Below, in pieces: positions 62,101 to 64,000 of a stretch of DNA of 64,000 nucleotides. This stretch comes from Stichopus chloronotus (taxonomy: Eukaryota > Echinodermata > Holothuroidea > Aspidochirotida > Stichopodidae), in assembly GCA_021234535.1 (NCBI GenBank), contig CM037830.1, positions 32,709,405 to 32,773,404 of the forward strand. Reading direction: 5' to 3'. The position numbers were made by a program, and so were the translations under genes. The first letter of the stretch is position 1. The number at the start of each line of letters is the position of its first letter. The notes beneath the pieces are model-generated. The model did no database searches, was not told the DNA's origin, and saw nothing but the letters and a program-made list of their open reading frames with translations.

Positions 62101-63476
62101 TAAATGATCCCCTCACCATGTTCTGGCAAAGAGCACCAAAAAATCGTACATCATATAAACAATACTTTTACAATTCCTCACAGGCAAAAAAGTCTACAGT
62201 AGGTGACATGAACATTAAGTTGAGACATTTTATTTTTGGAGGTCTCAAGCTTCATTTTCATCAACAAAGCTTTTCACATATAGCTAAGTGCCAGCTAACT
62301 GAAGCCATCTGCAAATATCTTGAGAACCACACCATCATTGGCATGGGGTGAATCTTCACAAGACTGCTTCCATTATTTTTACAAATATCAAAGTTTATGC
62401 CCTTACTTTAACTACATGACACAGAACACTAAATTACTGACAGAAACACTTACTTCACTTTCCAAGAAAAGTCCTGGCCATCTTTCTAAGATGTCTTTCA
62501 CTGGTGGTGTACTGATAACCAATTCCTTTCTTCTGTAGGCATACGTCAGGCTCATTCGAGAGTGTATCACTGTCATGTTTTTATTCTTTTTCTGCATTTC
62601 AGAGATAAGGCTAGCTCGGTAAATTTCCATGCTGGTGTTGTCTTCACCCCTGGGAAGCTCTGGTAGGAAGTTAAGCTCAGCCCTTTTAGCCTTTCTAATT
62701 TTTGGTGTGGACACCCCCGGACAAGATCTTTTCTTTGAATTAATTTTCATTCCTAGGCAATCCAATTTTCGCATTTTGGCTCTCATGTTTCCCATTTTAA
62801 ATTTCAGGCTGTTGACTAACTCATCAAAGCCAGATGCAGATCCTTTCTCTGTTAGACATGGGTATTTAGACAAAATTGCCTTTGCAACTTGAATGTACTC
62901 TAAATGAGTTGGGTAAGGTTTATACTGCCAGATATGATTTGAAATTAAATCCAAAAACTGGCTTTTTAGGTCTTTCCCCAACACAAGTTGATCTTGACTA
63001 CTAGCAAACTTTGCATTTCCTGCCTCAAACACAATTTCCAGTTCAGGTCCCAATTTGGGGATCTGAAAAACCTCAGGCCATGAACCTTGTCGTAGTTTTG
63101 TTTCCAAAGACTGCAAGTCATCTGATGAGCTGATACTGATTGTATCATGTGAGCTATCTGCTACTGAATCCTCACTTGTACTGGCACTGCTTAAGTCACT
63201 ATAACTGACATTGCTCAAGTCAAGGGGAAGGTGAGATGCTGGAGAACTAACAACTTTAATTGTGGCAATGTCCTGAGGAAGTTCATTAATGTCTGTCAGG
63301 GAGACCATGTCTCCTCCGAAATCACTATCTGCATACTGTAAACTGAAATCATAGTTTATATCAAATTTGCTCATGATAATTTCCTTCAAATTTTCAACTG
63401 AATTAGGTCTCTCCTGAAGGCAGAGTTTCCTTATGTTTGAATCAGTGATGACTACCCTTAATTTGAATGGATCCAT
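58907..63476 (-). CDS. PB1-like protein of the family auto-named 'SAMD3-like', four coding exons
   Basis: Exons in transcript order are 63476-62454, 61837-61685, 60230-60150 and 59194-58907, all GT-AG and phase 0, giving 514 aa with a stop at 58907. Residues 6-77 look like a PB1 domain: LRVVI strand, VENLKEIIMSKF helix and the acidic QYADSDFGGDMVSL motif typical of PB1 OPCA loops. A Ser/Asp-rich linker (95-125) follows. Next is a helical region with YPTHLEYIQVAKAILSKYP, FKMGNMRAKMRK and lysine-rich KKRSCPGVSTPKIRKAKR (nuclear-localisation-like), then ELPRGEDNTSMEIYR and YAYRRKEL. The final exon has SVAMYFCLHYCLHLEYAK, TMEFIQKVLINLDG and KLSPKVQSLKNKL. This order matches proteins databases call 'sterile alpha motif domain-containing protein 3-like', although I see no SAM domain. 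The biochemical role is unknown; I suspect an accessory or alternative product of a transposon. Confidence 0.85.
60150..60230 (-). CDS. PB1-like gene, coding exon 3
   Basis: Bounded by TTTTTCAG| and |GTAAGT, 27 codons, phase 0. It reads DINIKRTAVLRCLPLYFNEH and PFYKDCQ. The R-T-A-x-L-R-x-L-P core is typical of the family. Confidence 0.85.
61685..61837 (-). CDS. PB1-like gene, coding exon 2
   Basis: Bounded by CACAG| and |GTTTGT, 51 codons, phase 0: LSAEFSRLANLHLETTFFSS onward to SELEVLE. It lacks an ATG, so it is visible only through splice sites and continuity with the family. Confidence 0.85.
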
Positions 63477-63486
63477 GATTTGGTAT
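62454..63486 (-). CDS. PB1-like gene, coding exon 1 (acceptor at 63486, ATG at 63476)
   Basis: On the minus strand TTTATTTTGTACAG precedes ATACCAAATC and then ATG GAT CCA. The acceptor shows that a further 5' exon exists upstream. It codes 341 residues and ends GAA|GTAAGT. An ATG further upstream in frame (63503) would lie within the intron and is rejected. Confidence 0.88.
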
Positions 63487-63531
63487 CTGTACAAAATAAA
63501 CACAAATGAAATGAATTTGGATGACTGATCA

Positions 63532-64000
63532 TCAGCATAGTACTGCTACATAGTGCTTCAAGACAATTACTTTTTCACCATGACTTGAATAGCAAGGCAA
63601 AGGGAGGTAATCAGACAGATCCTCAGGTCGAACAAGTTGTAAGGTATCTGTATCATGTACCTTAAATGCACCCATATTTTTTAAATAGCTACATCCAAAA
63701 TGTTTTACAACAAATGTAATATTATCACTCACTATGATGAGTTGAATTTCTGCAAACTGTGCTAAGCCCAAAGTGGCACTAGCAACAAGAACAAACATGC
63801 CATTTGAATACTTTGTCCCATCTATTACTACTGTGTCTGACACTGAAATTGTTGAAGATGGAAGCATATCAGGAAGGACTTTCTTTACGTCTTCTGAGAG
63901 CAGTGCAGCTTGTATACTTGCAACATTTTCGACAACAACTGATTGGCCAAGAAAATGTGGAGAAGCTAAATGGTATGCCTCCATTAACTGATGTCTTCTG
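63532..64000 (-). CDS. C-terminal part of the partner protein, cut by window edge
   Basis: The minus-strand frame is open from the window edge (the codons before the first ATG at 63984 are also open) to a stop at 63532. It therefore continues to the right, and the ATG is probably internal. The visible 155 or so residues include TVVIDGTKYSNGMFVLVAS, FAEIQLIIVSDNITFVVKHF and LVRPEDLSDYLPLPCY, ending LKHYVAVLC. From memory this resembles the end of long uncharacterised proteins in fish and invertebrates (some with N-terminal zinc fingers) found next to SAMD3-like genes. Function is unknown. Confidence 0.75.
   Translation of the reverse strand, partial: RRHQLMEAYHLASPHFLGQSVVVENVASIQAALLSEDVKKVLPDMLPSSTISVSDTVVIDGTKYSNGMFVLVASATLGLAQFAEIQLIIVSDNITFVVKHFGCSYLKNMGAFKVHDTDTLQLVRPEDLSDYLPLPCYSSHGEKVIVLKHYVAVLC

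Larger units (their letters stand above)
57390..64000 (-). mobile_element. putative two-gene DNA transposon, one end in window, other end beyond right edge
   Basis: A foldback terminal structure (57390-57860) starting CACTGTAAAA is followed only by two closely spaced minus-strand genes up to the window edge. The proteins belong, from memory, to multi-copy families in fish and marine invertebrates that sit side by side. CAC ends plus palindromic subterminal AAGTTAACTTGAGTT-type sequence would fit a CACTA/EnSpm- or Chapaev-like element. No transposase catalytic domain is visible within the window, and the opposite terminus and target duplication are out of view. Mobility is therefore inference. 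Confidence 0.45.

Noticed and set aside
62412..62453. Readthrough extension of the PB1-like frame past 62454
   Set aside because: GTAAGT donor at 62453-62448 and continuation in the next exon show this is intron.
1..64000. CRISPR arrays, operons, prokaryotic signals and tRNA genes
   Set aside because: The sequence is eukaryotic with spliced genes; the tandem arrays lack the uniform repeats and unique spacers of CRISPR, and I saw no tRNA cloverleaf I could support.

Overview
The window looks like nuclear DNA from a marine invertebrate. Introns are long (0.5-6 kb) with GT-AG ends, gene density is low, the DNA is AT-rich, and there are many microsatellites, poly-C/poly-G tracts and decayed transposons. 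The gene content and repeat style fit a non-vertebrate deuterostome, most likely an echinoderm. That placement is an impression, not a proof.

Layout. (1) 1-14.8 kb holds no convincing gene. It contains a possible 3' UTR tail at the left edge, a non-autonomous DNA transposon with perfect 29-bp terminal inverted repeats and a 7-bp target duplication (4747-5473), a diverged ~185-bp repeat family (8.27-10.3 kb), and a decayed non-LTR retrotransposon 3' end (10.3-11.05 kb). (2) 14.8-46.5 kb is one plus-strand gene, the orthologue of nischarin (NISCH/IRAS). I reconstructed 13 coding exons with matching splice phases from 19261 to 45095, giving 1220 aa. A candidate promoter and 5' UTR exon lie near 14.84-15.02 kb. 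The protein has an N-terminal PX domain, the nischarin linker, leucine-rich repeats, and a very large last exon coding the C-terminal half. Its introns carry an inverted repeat, a tandem duplication and an eight-copy ~150-bp array rich in GGTCA half-sites. (3) 53530-54609 is an intact single-exon gene for a small type I membrane LRR protein with a tyrosine-rich, ITAM-like tail. (4) 54.7-57.3 kb is repeat-rich and includes a decayed retrotransposon endonuclease remnant. (5) 57390 to the right edge appears to be one end of a mobile element. A foldback terminus starting CACTGTAAAA is followed by two minus-strand genes: a complete four-exon PB1-like protein of the family often auto-named 'SAMD3-like' (514 aa), and, cut by the window edge, the C-terminus of a partner protein. 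The partner's stop codon lies only 45 bp from the second gene's splice acceptor, which suggests one shared transcription unit.

Working together: nischarin and the LRR receptor are host genes with no evident link beyond adjacency. The last two genes look like the two products of one DNA transposon, which is the most novel-looking system here.
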